NCBI GenBank assembly: GCA_050949255.1
Contig: JBMNFJ010000016.1
Span: 496,001-560,000 of the forward strand
Length of the DNA: 64,000 bases
Source of the DNA: UBA3941 sp002385665
GTDB taxonomy: Bacteria; Bacillota; Clostridia; Caldicoprobacterales; UBA3941
Direction: 5' to 3'
Part shown: in pieces, positions 1-9,546 of the stretch
Numbering within the stretch: the first letter of the stretch is position 1
Layout: each line of letters opens with the position of its first letter
Program-made: the position numbers and the translations under genes
The notes under the pieces: generated by a model
Databases searched by the model: none
What the model saw: only the letters and a program-made list of their open reading frames with translations
What the model was told of the DNA's origin: nothing

Positions 1-1
1 T

Positions 2-1255
2 GTGCCCGATGAGGCTATCGAGATCACTATTCGTGAGAATGCCAACTTGAAGATAAGAATGGTAGACTGTGTCGGATACTTGGTAAACGGTGCCATGGGG
101 CATATGGAAGGAGATAGCCCCAGGATGGTTCGCACTCCCTGGTATGACTATGATATTCCTTTTGAAGAAGCCGCAGAGATTGGCACCAGAAAGGTAATTA
201 CAGACCACTCTACCATAGGATTGGTAGTGACTACCGACGGGAGCATAACTGATATTTCCCGATCAAATTACATAGAAGCAGAGGAAAGGGTGGTAAGGGA
301 GCTTAAGGAGCTGGATAAACCCTTTGTAATTATATTAAATTCCAGAACTCCCAACGCCCCCGAAACTATAAATATGAGGGAAGCCCTGGAAGAAAAATAT
401 GATGTCCCCGTTTTATTATTGGATGTAATGAATTTAACCCTTGAGGATATAGATAATATCCTGAGCAACGTCCTCTTTGAATTTCCATTGACGGAGATCC
501 GCATAGATATACCTAAATGGGTACAGAGCCTGGATGATGATCATTGGCTCATAGGGCATATATTTGATTCCATAAGGGAATTTACCCAGGATATCACAAG
601 GGTTAGGGATGTCCATAGAATCAAGGATGCCTTGGGAGATTCTGAATATGTAAATGCTCCAACCATTGCCGAAATAAGCCTGGGGAACGGCAAGGTTCTG
701 GTGGATATGGAAACTAAACCAGGCATGTTCTACAAGGTCCTCGGGGAGATTAGTGGCTATAATATCCAGGGAGACTACCAACTAGTGGGTCTGTTGAAGG
801 ATCTGGCAGTGGCAAAGAGGGAATATGACAGGGTGGCCCAGGCCTTGGAGGATGTTAGAAATACCGGCTATGGAACTGTATCCCCATCCATGGAAGAGTT
901 GGTGCTGGAAGAGCCGGAAATAGTAAAACAGGGCGGCAGATTCGGGGTACGGCTGCGTGCAAGTGCACCATCCCTGCATTTTATTAGGGCGGATATTGAG
1001 ACTGAGGTCTCACCAATCGTTGGCAGTGAGAAACAGAGCGAAGAACTAATTAATTATTTATTGGATGAGTTTGAATCGGATCCTGCAAAGCTTTGGGAAT
1101 CCAACATATTCGGTAAATCCCTTCATGAACTGGTGAAGGAAGGTCTGGCCAACAAGCTGATGAGGATGCCGGAGGATGCCCAGTTTAAGATCCAAGAAAC
1201 CCTGCAGCGTATTATAAACGATGGAAGCGGCGGGCTCATCTGTATAATTCTATGA
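2..1255 (+). CDS. spoIVA: Stage IV sporulation protein A, 5'-truncated by the window edge
   Basis: SpoIVA is the ATPase that polymerises around the forespore and forms the basement layer on which the spore coat is built; it acts in the mother cell. The 417 residues visible correspond to most of a protein that is usually about 490 aa. The N-terminal P-loop lies outside the window, so the first codon shown is internal rather than a start. Recognisable blocks are the DxxG-like segment VDCVGY, the SpoIVA-typical TDHSTIGLVVTTDGS, and the very characteristic C-terminus ending GLICIIL. The reading frame is open to the window edge and closes just before a strong terminator, so the gene is monocistronic or last in its unit. 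This gene is the clearest evidence that the organism forms spores. Confidence 0.95.
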   Translation: MPDEAIEITIRENANLKIRMVDCVGYLVNGAMGHMEGDSPRMVRTPWYDYDIPFEEAAEIGTRKVITDHSTIGLVVTTDGSITDISRSNYIEAEERVVRELKELDKPFVIILNSRTPNAPETINMREALEEKYDVPVLLLDVMNLTLEDIDNILSNVLFEFPLTEIRIDIPKWVQSLDDDHWLIGHIFDSIREFTQDITRVRDVHRIKDALGDSEYVNAPTIAEISLGNGKVLVDMETKPGMFYKVLGEISGYNIQGDYQLVGLLKDLAVAKREYDRVAQALEDVRNTGYGTVSPSMEELVLEEPEIVKQGGRFGVRLRASAPSLHFIRADIETEVSPIVGSEKQSEELINYLLDEFESDPAKLWESNIFGKSLHELVKEGLANKLMRMPEDAQFKIQETLQRIINDGSGGLICIIL

Positions 1256-1270
1256 CCAGAATGATCCGTA

Positions 1271-1307
1271 AACAGCTCAAATCCCTAGGATTTGGGCTGT
1301 TTTGTTA
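1271..1307 (+). terminator. Intrinsic terminator of spoIVA
   Basis: A 14-bp stem (one G-T wobble) with arms at 1271-1284 and 1288-1301 and a 3-base loop is followed by a T-rich run. It begins 15 bases after the spoIVA stop codon. Confidence 0.9.
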
Positions 1308-1453
1308 TATTTAGGATGGTATTTACATACGGATTAGTATTTAATATACATTATTTTAAGAGTCGAGAGCACATCTTATGAACCGATATCTAGGCTTGAC
1401 AATTCTAGAAAACACCAATAAGTACGAAAAACGACAAAATGTGACATATATCA

Positions 1454-1482
1454 TTGACAAGGATTAAATTTCCTTTTATAAT
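1454..1482 (+). promoter_or_regulatory. Consensus sigma-A promoter of the TetR gene
   Basis: TTGACA at 1454-1459 and TATAAT at 1477-1482 are separated by exactly 17 bases, a perfect match to the housekeeping consensus. It lies 44 bases upstream of the preferred TetR start at 1526. A second TTGACA occurs at 1396-1401 but has no good -10 box. Confidence 0.85.
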
Positions 1483-1488
1483 ATGCTG

Positions 1489-1508
1489 CGGAGTAAACAC
1501 TCACTCCG
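1489..1508 (+). promoter_or_regulatory. Putative TetR operator (inverted repeat)
   Basis: CGGAGT (1489-1494) and ACTCCG (1503-1508) form an inverted repeat, and a second overlapping one pairs GAGT (1491-1494) with ACTC (1499-1502). It sits just after the -10 box and before the ribosome binding site, where a TetR-family protein would block its own transcription. Autoregulation is inferred from position and symmetry only. Confidence 0.55.
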
Positions 1509-1525
1509 GAGAGGAAGAGGTTTAT

Positions 1526-2110
1526 ATGTCTCTATTAAACAGAAAGGATAGCATTGTAATTACTGCAATCGAGATTATGAGCGAACTTGGGATCCAAGGG
1601 CTCACCACAAAAGAAATTGCCAGAAGGCAGGGTATTTCCGAGGGCACTATATTTAGGTATTTCAGAAGCAAAAACGAGATCATCCTTAGCATGCTAAAGG
1701 AATTTTCACGATTTGACAAGGATATAAGGGATTCTGTTTTGGCCATGGATTTAAACTTTGCTGAGACCTGTCGCGTTTGCATCAATACTTATTCAGATTA
1801 CTATGAGAGCTATCCGGCAATTACCGCCTTGTCCTACAGCTATGACGGACTTATGAATGAGGCTCGGCTTGCAGATTATGTCAGGGGAATACTTAATGCC
1901 CGTATTAACTTTATTAAGGAATTAGTAACCAGGGGCAAGGAGAGAGGGGAGATCCCCCCTCATATCGATGCGGAAGGGCTAGCGGACATTATGGGAGGTA
2001 CATTCCGTACGATCGTATATATATGGAGACTGTCAAAATACAGTTTTTCATTAAAGGATAGAATGATATCCACATTGGACATGATTTTGGAAAATTTTGC
2101 TTTAAAATAG
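1526..2110 (+). CDS. TetR/AcrR family transcriptional regulator
   Basis: One-component repressor of 194 aa. The N-terminal helix-turn-helix is clear: the segment around GLTTKEIARRQGISEGTIFRYF (about residues 25-46) matches the TetR DNA-binding signature, and the rest is a variable ligand-binding region. The frame is open back to 1454, but ATG 1526 is chosen because it follows a purine-rich binding site (GGAGAGGAAGAGG, 1508-1520) and because the longer form would begin inside the promoter. The gene has its own consensus promoter and an inverted repeat likely to be its operator. The downstream fapA-like gene is 106 bases away and may be a target. The ligand cannot be read from sequence. Confidence 0.88.
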   Translation: MSLLNRKDSIVITAIEIMSELGIQGLTTKEIARRQGISEGTIFRYFRSKNEIILSMLKEFSRFDKDIRDSVLAMDLNFAETCRVCINTYSDYYESYPAITALSYSYDGLMNEARLADYVRGILNARINFIKELVTRGKERGEIPPHIDAEGLADIMGGTFRTIVYIWRLSKYSFSLKDRMISTLDMILENFALK

Positions 2111-2216
2111 ATCCTGATAGTTTTTTTTATAATGTTGATCGTAGTCCTTTTCATGATAAAGTCAACTAATTTCTATACTAAACATAAATCCAGTTTTATT
2201 AGGAAGGAGGGAAACT

Positions 2217-4124
2217 ATGGAGATAAGTGCATATAGCGAGGAGGATGCCTTGGATAAGGCTTTGCAGGTATTTCGGTGTGAAAGGGAGAGGATAAATGTC
2301 GTCCCCATAAAATCGCCAACTTCGAGATTTTGGGGTTTAATAAAGCGACAGGTAGTTTATAGAGTTAGTATGATTATAAATAAAGAAGAAAAAGAATCCG
2401 AAAAGACTGATAATCAGGATGGCAGGATAGAGATATCTCAAGGAAAGATTAAGATAATAGATCCAACAGGTACTGGAAGATACCCATCATTGGTAGTGGA
2501 CAATGATGGTGTGGAAGTATATATAAACGGTGAAAGAATTATAGGTACCTCCTTCGTTAGAGAAAGCGATTGGGTGGAAATAAGAAGCAAGGTTATTCAA
2601 CCATCAACTGAAGTGGAGGTAGAGATTACCCGGGATAAAATGCAAGCTATCTTGAGGATTAAGAGAAAACCGGGTAAGAAGTACTTTGTAAAAGATACCA
2701 AACCCCGCAATCGAATATTCATTCGAACAGGCTACCACGAAATACCGCCATCATTACCATCTTTTGAGGAATGCATTAACAGATTAATAGATGCCGGTGT
2801 TTTGATGGACTTAATAGATATGGAAGCCATAAAACAGTTATTAGATACTGGTTCAGAGGAAGGTATGATAGTAGCCCAAGGGCATAAACCTATCCATGGG
2901 GTAGACAGCGAGATCCAATATCTATTTAGTAGAACCAGCTATCGAAATCCCGCCTTAAACGACAAAGGCAGGGTAGACCTACTTGATCATACCATAATAC
3001 CGACTGTAAAAGTTGGGGACATACTAGCTATCAGGTCACTGCCGGCAATACCTGGAAGGGATGGTATAACCGTTACCGGTAAAAGGATAAAGGCAAGGCC
3101 TGGGAAGGAAAAGCCCCTTATAGCGGGCAAGGGCACAATCCTATTAGACGATTCAAAAATAGTGGCAACCATGGATGGCCGGCCTCATTTGGAAAGAGGT
3201 GTGGTTAGCGTTATACCCGTATTGATTATACCGAAGGATGTGGACATAAGCACAGGAAATATATCCTTTGACGGAGATGTAATAGTAAAAGGAAATGTTA
3301 TACAGGGAACCAAGGTAACAGCAGAGGGGGATATCACCATCTATGGAGGCATTTATGATTCATCTGTCTACGGAAAAGGCGATATTCGAGTATATGGTAA
3401 TATTGTAAGGAGCAAGGTCGTTTCCGGTGGCGATATTATCGCCCATATAATCATATTGCCTGAACTTAAGAAGGTGCTGGACCTTCTAGATGACTTACAT
3501 AATAGAGTAATGAAACTGGGCATGAATAGGAATGGGGTTTCAATCGAGAAGTTTGTATTTCGTTCACTTCAGAAAACAGATGTAATAAAACAGTTTGTCA
3601 GGAATGGTAAGAAGATATTACCCGTATTGGATGATGACGGGAGGACAGAGTTTTCTAAAATTCTAGGGATGATAAACAACTCCTTAATAGGACTTAATGT
3701 GTACAAAATAAACAGTGGAAAAAGGTTGCGGGAAATTGCCAACATCATAAGGGATTATATAGATAATATAAATCACATCAATAGCAGGCAGGGGGATGTA
3801 ATATTTACCTATAGCCAGAATTCGGATATACAATCCAGTGGAAACGTTATCTGTGTAGGCAAAGGGTGTTATCAATGCAATCTCATTGCCAAGGACAGCA
3901 TTATTTTCAAAAGAGCCAATAGTATAACCCGAGGAGGGGTACTGGTGGCCGGTAAAAAAATAAGGGCTGGCACATTAGGCTCATCCATGGGGATAACCAC
4001 ATACTGCAGGGTTCTGGACGTTAATGGAACTATAAATGCGCTCCATTATTATGAAAACACAATATTAAATATGAATGGGAATCTATCTACAATTAAGGTT
4101 AACGATCTTGGTCAAATAATTTAG
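2217..4124 (+). CDS. FapA family protein (DUF342) with N-terminal Jag-N-like domain
   Basis: A 635-aa protein. Residues 1-55 resemble the Jag-N domain (EEDALDKALQVF... followed by a FWGLI segment). The middle (about 170-420) is the FapA/DUF342 region, including GDILAIRSLPAIPGRDGITVTGK and a right-handed beta-helix-like run of short repeats rich in G-D-I/V around residues 345-405. A helical segment follows, and a second beta-rich block closes the protein. DUF342 proteins are named for a role in flagellar assembly in Vibrio and also occur in polymer-forming cytoskeletal contexts; the function here is not established. The start follows an excellent AGGAAGGAGG site. It lies 32 bases upstream of a hybrid histidine kinase, suggesting a shared transcript. 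No other flagellar genes are in the window. Confidence 0.85.
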   Translation: MEISAYSEEDALDKALQVFRCERERINVVPIKSPTSRFWGLIKRQVVYRVSMIINKEEKESEKTDNQDGRIEISQGKIKIIDPTGTGRYPSLVVDNDGVEVYINGERIIGTSFVRESDWVEIRSKVIQPSTEVEVEITRDKMQAILRIKRKPGKKYFVKDTKPRNRIFIRTGYHEIPPSLPSFEECINRLIDAGVLMDLIDMEAIKQLLDTGSEEGMIVAQGHKPIHGVDSEIQYLFSRTSYRNPALNDKGRVDLLDHTIIPTVKVGDILAIRSLPAIPGRDGITVTGKRIKARPGKEKPLIAGKGTILLDDSKIVATMDGRPHLERGVVSVIPVLIIPKDVDISTGNISFDGDVIVKGNVIQGTKVTAEGDITIYGGIYDSSVYGKGDIRVYGNIVRSKVVSGGDIIAHIIILPELKKVLDLLDDLHNRVMKLGMNRNGVSIEKFVFRSLQKTDVIKQFVRNGKKILPVLDDDGRTEFSKILGMINNSLIGLNVYKINSGKRLREIANIIRDYIDNINHINSRQGDVIFTYSQNSDIQSSGNVICVGKGCYQCNLIAKDSIIFKRANSITRGGVLVAGKKIRAGTLGSSMGITTYCRVLDVNGTINALHYYENTILNMNGNLSTIKVNDLGQII

Positions 4125-4156
4125 ATATGAGCATATAACAAAAGATAGCAAGGCAT

Positions 4157-7100
4157 ATGGGGGGAATGGGTTCAGTGGATATAAAAAATAACAACAAGCC
4201 CAGTTTTATTTCGACAATAGGTGGATACATTTTTTTACTTGCCGGTTTATCCTTTATACTGGTTGGGGTACCGATGATCCTTCATTATGTAGGCCCTGTT
4301 CTATTTCCGCATATCGAGGACTTAACATTTCATTATATCGGCATGGTAATTAGCCAAGTTCTCACCATAGGTATCCTGGCAATAGTTCTTTGGAAAAACA
4401 GAGAACTGGAGCTGAGTAATCTATCCATGATTCGCCATCTGCAAGAGACTAACGAAAAAAATGTAGAACTATTGCGGAAACAGGAAATCATAATGAAAGA
4501 CCTGGAGGATTCCAGAGGAATGTACCAAGGTATCATCGAGTTTCTCCCGGATGCAACCTTTGTTGTAGACAATCACAATCGTGTTTTAACCTGGAATAAT
4601 GCCATGGAGAAATTAACTGGAATAAAAGCGGAGGATATAATAGGTAAGGATCAATCCGCGTATTCTATCCCTTTCTATGGAGAAACACAAAATTTACTGA
4701 TAAATCTAGTCAATATTCCCTCCCTTGACAATATCGAAGGCTATAACAATCTCACCAGGGATGGTGCAAGTATTAGCGCAGACCGATTTATACCCAGGTT
4801 AAATCAAGGCAGGGGAGCCCACCTTTGGTCTACGGCATCTACCCTCTTTGATAGGCAGGGGAACAAGATCGGAGCCATTCAATCCCTTCGGGACATTACC
4901 CACCTAAAGCAGGCAGAGATCAGCTTGGATCGATACAGGCTTTTAGCCCAATACACCAACGACATTATACTATTTATGCAGATGGATGGGAAAATCATTG
5001 AGGCTAACGATGCGGCTATAAAGGCTTATGGATATACCAAGGAGGAGCTCCTTTCCATGAGCATATTTGACTTAAGGGGCAAGGAAGACAAATCCGTTGT
5101 AGCAGAGCAAATGGTAGAAGCTGAAGATAGCGGCATTCTTTTCGAAAGCATCCATTATAGAAAAGACGGTAGCTCTTTCCGCGTGGAGGTGAGTTCACAG
5201 GGTGTAACCATCGATAAGGAAAGGATGCTTCTCAGCGTAATACGGGATATTACCGAGAGGAGCAAGATGATAGATGAACTCAGGAAAGCCAAGGAAGAGG
5301 CAGAGGAGGCAAATCGGGCAAAGAGCGATTTTCTTGCTAGGATGAGCCATGAAATAAGGACACCCATGAATGGCATTTTGGGTATGACGGAGCTGGCCTT
5401 ATCCACAAGATTGGACAACGAGCAGAGAGAATATATTTCCATGGCTAAAGAATCAGCAATATCGCTATTGCAGATCATTAATGATATCCTGGATTTTTCA
5501 AAAATTGAGGCCGGCAGAATGGAAATGGAGAATTCCCCCTTTGTACTTGATGAAATAATAAGCAAGGTATGCAGTACATTAGCCCTTAGGGCTCATGAAA
5601 AGAATTTGGAACTCATATATTATATAGATCCGGAAGTCCCGAATAACCTAATTGGAGATGGGATAAGACTTCAGCAAATTCTATATAATTTGATGGGAAA
5701 TGCAGTTAAGTTTACCGAACATGGGGAGATCGCCCTTGATATCAAGGTGATTGAAGATAAGGACTCATCTGTTATTCTGGGGTTTGAAGTTAGGGATACG
5801 GGAATCGGCATACCGGATGATAAGATTGATAGGCTTTTCCAAAGCTTCAGCCAAATAGGGGACACCCATACCCGTAAATACAGTGGGACTGGTTTAGGAC
5901 TGTCCATAGCTAAGCAGTTAGTGGAAATGATGGGCGGAAGCATGGATGTTGTTAGTAAGGTAGGAGAGGGGAGCACCTTTTCCTTCACTGCATGCTTTAC
6001 CAAGGGAGAAGAGAGTATTGCCCAAGTTGATCCAGAGGTAGATATATCAAGTCTTAGGATCCTGGTTATCGACGACAATAGAACTAACCGTATCATTTTA
6101 GAAAAGATGCTAAGAGAAAAGGGTGCATATATTGTCTTAGCCCAGGATGGGGTAACTGGTATTCAATTAATGAATGAATATCTTAAGGCAGGTACACCCT
6201 TTGATATAATCCTGTTGGATGGACATATGCCTGGAATGGATGGTTTTACAGTAGCAGAACATATTAGAAATGATGCAGGATTGAAGGATACGACCATTAT
6301 GATGCTCACATCCATGGATCTAATGGAAGGCATGGCCCGGTGCAAGGAGATAGGCATTGAAGTATACTTAATTAAGCCTGTTGGAGAAAACGATCTGTTT
6401 GAAGCCATTGCTAAAACAGTAAATCAAAAATATGCAACTGACAATGGGGATTCGGAATCAGTTGCCGTCTCTGTAGAGAATCTGATGGATGCTTCACAAA
6501 ACAAGGGACGAATCCTTATCGCTGAGGATAATATAATAAATCAGAGGCTTGCCGCCACCCTTCTTGAAAAAAGGGGATATAGCGTGCTGTCGGTATCCAA
6601 CGGTCTTGAAGCCATAGAGGCCTTAGATGGCGATATAGAATTCGACCTGGTTCTGATGGATGTTCAGATGCCGGAGATGAGCGGATTAGAAGCAACACGT
6701 AGGATTAGGGAAATGGAACGGGTTACCGGTAAGCGTATTCCTATTTTAGCCATGACTGCATATGCTATGAAGGGCGACAGGGAAAAGTGTATTGATGCAG
6801 GGATGGACGGATATATGTCCAAACCATTAAACCCAGCCGTACTCTATGATACAGTGGATAAATTTTTAAAGTCTAAGAGTGCTGCCAATCTATCATGGCT
6901 CAAACAGGCTGCAGATCATGATGATAACTTCGTTAAGGATCTCATCAAACTGTTTATAGATATCTATCCTCAGCAACTGGAAGAGATAGCCAATGCTATA
7001 AGAGACCAGAACCCTAAGGAGTTAGAACATAAAGCCCATGGTTTTAAGGGCGCAGTCTCAAATTTTGGTGCCCACCATGCTATTGAATTGCTAACCAGCC

Positions 7101-7204
7101 TCGAGAATATGGGTAAGCAGGGCAGGATAGATGGGGCAATGGAGATATTGGGAAAACTACGGTATGAGATGAGAAGAATTGAGGAATACCTGGGAAATGA
7201 ATAA
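4157..7204 (+). CDS. Hybrid sensor histidine kinase (2 TM, PAS-PAS-HisKA-HATPase-REC-REC-HPt)
   Basis: A 1015-aa phosphorelay kinase. Two membrane segments lie near residues 18-43 and 57-78, followed by PAS domains at about 118-250 and 255-375. HisKA has the phospho-acceptor His398 in SHEIRTP. The HATPase region (about 500-615) has the N box GNAVKF, the G1 box DTGIGI and the G2 box GTGLGL. Two receiver domains follow, with Asp688 (LLDGHMPGMDG) and Asp835 (LMDVQMPEMSG). A C-terminal HPt domain has His961 (HKAHGFKGA). The order resembles BarA/ArcB-type multistep relays. ATG 4157 has a modest AGCAAGG site; GTG 4175, preceded by GGGGGGAATGGG, is an equally plausible start. The HD-GYP response regulator downstream is the obvious candidate output partner. 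Confidence 0.93.
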   Translation: MGGMGSVDIKNNNKPSFISTIGGYIFLLAGLSFILVGVPMILHYVGPVLFPHIEDLTFHYIGMVISQVLTIGILAIVLWKNRELELSNLSMIRHLQETNEKNVELLRKQEIIMKDLEDSRGMYQGIIEFLPDATFVVDNHNRVLTWNNAMEKLTGIKAEDIIGKDQSAYSIPFYGETQNLLINLVNIPSLDNIEGYNNLTRDGASISADRFIPRLNQGRGAHLWSTASTLFDRQGNKIGAIQSLRDITHLKQAEISLDRYRLLAQYTNDIILFMQMDGKIIEANDAAIKAYGYTKEELLSMSIFDLRGKEDKSVVAEQMVEAEDSGILFESIHYRKDGSSFRVEVSSQGVTIDKERMLLSVIRDITERSKMIDELRKAKEEAEEANRAKSDFLARMSHEIRTPMNGILGMTELALSTRLDNEQREYISMAKESAISLLQIINDILDFSKIEAGRMEMENSPFVLDEIISKVCSTLALRAHEKNLELIYYIDPEVPNNLIGDGIRLQQILYNLMGNAVKFTEHGEIALDIKVIEDKDSSVILGFEVRDTGIGIPDDKIDRLFQSFSQIGDTHTRKYSGTGLGLSIAKQLVEMMGGSMDVVSKVGEGSTFSFTACFTKGEESIAQVDPEVDISSLRILVIDDNRTNRIILEKMLREKGAYIVLAQDGVTGIQLMNEYLKAGTPFDIILLDGHMPGMDGFTVAEHIRNDAGLKDTTIMMLTSMDLMEGMARCKEIGIEVYLIKPVGENDLFEAIAKTVNQKYATDNGDSESVAVSVENLMDASQNKGRILIAEDNIINQRLAATLLEKRGYSVLSVSNGLEAIEALDGDIEFDLVLMDVQMPEMSGLEATRRIREMERVTGKRIPILAMTAYAMKGDREKCIDAGMDGYMSKPLNPAVLYDTVDKFLKSKSAANLSWLKQAADHDDNFVKDLIKLFIDIYPQQLEEIANAIRDQNPKELEHKAHGFKGAVSNFGAHHAIELLTSLENMGKQGRIDGAMEILGKLRYEMRRIEEYLGNE

Positions 7205-7318
7205 TACCCATTTGCATTATTAAATATAACCATTTTCGCAGTAAGGTATATAGCTATCCAGGAATAGGATTATAAGCAGGATCAAGACCAGTACAAGAAT
7301 ATATGGGTGGGGGATTAT

Positions 7319-8389
7319 ATGGGCATAATAAGGAATGAAGGAATAAAAAATCTATTGGATAATAGTTCAGCCAGTACTAAATTGAAGGTGAATGAAAAGG
7401 CCAACATTCTTATAGTGGAGGATGAGCCTATTACGGCGATCCTAATAAAGAAGGTACTAAACAACCAGGGCTATAGTGTAGCCGGAATTGTGGGCACCGG
7501 GGAAAAGGCTCTGGATTGTATTTCATCCAAAAAACCCGACCTGATTTTAATGGATATCCAATTGGGGGGGAAAATGGATGGTGTTGAGACTGCCCAAATA
7601 ATCCACGAACAATTTGATCTACCCCTCGTGTATATCACTTCATATACTGATGATGACATCCTGGGTAGGGCGAAGATTACCGAACCCTTTGGATATATTC
7701 TTAAGCCCGTAAACCCCAGGGAACTCAATATGGTTATAGAAATAGCCCTTTACAAGCACAGCGCGGAAAAAAAGATAAGGGAAAGTAACGAAAGGACTAA
7801 GAGGATACTGGAGAGAGCCTTCTTTGACTTAACAAAAACTGTATCGCGCACCCTGGAATATAGAGATGCGTATACAGCCGGTCATCAAGAAAGGGTAGGA
7901 AAACTGGCTACCATAGTTGGCCAAAGAATGGGGCTCGGCCAGGATGATATAAATGAGTTGTATATTGGTGGATTATTACATGATGTGGGTAAGATAGGTA
8001 TACCTACCCAGTTACTAAATAAAATGCCCCCGTTGACGGATGCTGAATTAGCCCTTATAAGGGAGCATCCACGCATTGGATACGATATATTGAGCGGTGC
8101 AGAATTGCCATGGAATATTAGGGACATTGTACTCAACCATCATGAGAAGCTGGATGGAAGCGGGTATCCCAATGGGATATCGGGAGATCAGATCAGCCTA
8201 AACGTGCGTATAATAACTGTTTGCGATGTGGCAGAAGCCATGTCTACCCTCAGACCCTACAGGATGGCCAGGTCTAAACAAGAAGTGATAAAAGAGTTAA
8301 GCGACGGAAGAGGTATTAAATATGATCCCTTAGTAGTAGATATACTCCTGGATTTAATCAGAACCGGAGAATTTAATCCATGGAATTGA
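7319..8389 (+). CDS. Response regulator with HD-GYP c-di-GMP phosphodiesterase domain
   Basis: A 356-aa protein. The receiver domain (about 27-145 from the ATG) has the phosphorylatable Asp in LILMDIQLGG and the conserved Lys in YILKPV. A helical linker leads into an HD-GYP domain with the metal-binding HD pair in GLLHDVGKIGIP and the GYP motif in HHEKLDGSGYPNG. HD-GYP proteins hydrolyse cyclic di-GMP, so this is probably the enzymatic output of the upstream phosphorelay. The frame opens at GTG 7307, but ATG 7319 is preferred because GGTGGGGGA lies directly upstream of it. A strong terminator about 120 bases after the stop closes the signalling block. Confidence 0.92.
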   Translation: MGIIRNEGIKNLLDNSSASTKLKVNEKANILIVEDEPITAILIKKVLNNQGYSVAGIVGTGEKALDCISSKKPDLILMDIQLGGKMDGVETAQIIHEQFDLPLVYITSYTDDDILGRAKITEPFGYILKPVNPRELNMVIEIALYKHSAEKKIRESNERTKRILERAFFDLTKTVSRTLEYRDAYTAGHQERVGKLATIVGQRMGLGQDDINELYIGGLLHDVGKIGIPTQLLNKMPPLTDAELALIREHPRIGYDILSGAELPWNIRDIVLNHHEKLDGSGYPNGISGDQISLNVRIITVCDVAEAMSTLRPYRMARSKQEVIKELSDGRGIKYDPLVVDILLDLIRTGEFNPWN

Positions 8390-8788
8390 TATCTGATTAA
8401 TATAAAGGATAGCTTATTTAATCAATCAACCGATAAAAGATTATGTCAACATATAGCAAAGCCATAAAATTCTAGTAATAGATGTTAAGCAAACTTATGT
8501 AGTAAATAGGGACTGCCAAGGCAGTCCCTTCTTTTGTCTCTTGGCAGTTAAAACAAATTTGTGTCTAAAGGGAATTACTTACTCTTTTCAGATAAGTATT
8601 AGTAAGATTTTAGCGAGAATGGAACATTCTCAACAAAATGCTGTATGATAGACTTAATAGTTATTTCAGTTGACTAATGCATCCGTAATTCTATTCATGA
8701 CAATAACTTTAAAACAAGGTGGCTGGATTGATGAATAGTAGGAAAATTCTAATCGCATCAAAAGCTAAAGCCATACGGTCAGGAGGCC
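8390..8788. other. Intergenic region before the DUF4846 remnant
   Basis: About 400 bases with no convincing gene. It holds the terminator at 8509-8538 and, at 8716-8731, an AAGGTGG-like ribosome binding site with a short frame starting ATG 8731 that runs out of phase into the DUF4846 remnant. This suggests the 5' end of that gene has been deleted or frameshifted. Confidence 0.6.
8509..8538 (+). terminator. Intrinsic terminator after the signalling genes
   Basis: A perfect 9-bp stem, GGGACTGCC (8509-8517) and GGCAGTCCC (8520-8528), is followed by TTCTTTTGTCT. Confidence 0.85.
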
Positions 8789-9376
8789 TTGTATTACAAT
8801 GGCAGAGAAAAACCTTCCTCGGACAAGTACGATGGTGTGTTGGATGTGGATATAGGCAATAGGGATTTACATCAGTGTGCCGATGCCATAATGCTGTTGA
8901 GAGCAGAATACCTATACTCAAAAGGGGCTTTTACAGACATAGCCTTTGATTTTGTGTCGGGTTTCAGGGCTGAGTACAGCAAATGGATGGAAGGTTACAG
9001 AATCAAGGTGAATGGCAATGATGTTAAATACTATAAAGCAGCAGACCCGTCCAACACCTATGAAGGTTTTAGAAAATACATGGATATGGTAATGGCTTAC
9101 GCAAGTACCCTGTCTTTAGAAAAAGAATTAAAGCCCGTTGATACTAAAATTGGTGATGTGTTCATTATCGGCAGTAGTCCAGGCCATGCTGTTATAATAA
9201 TGGATATGGCCATTAGCCAGGATAATAAAAAGATGTTTCTACTAGCTCAATCCTATATGCCGGCACAACAGACTCAGATACTGATAAACCCAATGGATGA
9301 GAGCATTAGTCCATGGTATTCACTGGAGGGAAAGGATCGGCTCATTACTCCAGAATGGACATTTGAGTTAAATTAG
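8789..9376 (+). pseudogene. DUF4846 family protein, 5'-truncated remnant
   Basis: The 195 readable residues match the C-terminal two thirds of DUF4846 proteins, which are usually near 280-300 aa: a YYNGREK segment, then VLDVDIGNRDLHQCADAIMLLRAEYLY, then PGHAVIIMDMA and a tail with EGKDRLITPEW. Upstream the same frame continues for only 13 codons to a TAA at 8750-8752, while an ATG at 8731 with a good ribosome binding site sits in a different frame. The usual N-terminal signal and leading region are missing. A TTG start at 8789 is formally possible, so a shortened functional protein cannot be excluded. The molecular function of the family is unknown to me. Confidence 0.6.
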
Positions 9377-9546
9377 CTAAGAAGATTTGATTCTTAATTC
9401 ATAAACATTTACCAAAGATAAGATTTAATTGAACTGAAGATATGTGAGGATATATGGTTTTGGGAATATATTCAGGGTGAAGGACACTATAACACCTGAA
9501 TTTAATGTATAATAGGTATACTCGGATATAAAGGGTGGTTTAGTAT

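Noticed and set aside
5155..6096. Two long minus-strand open frames opposite the hybrid kinase.
   Set aside because: They mirror the codon pattern of the kinase gene, lack ribosome binding sites and encode no recognisable protein.
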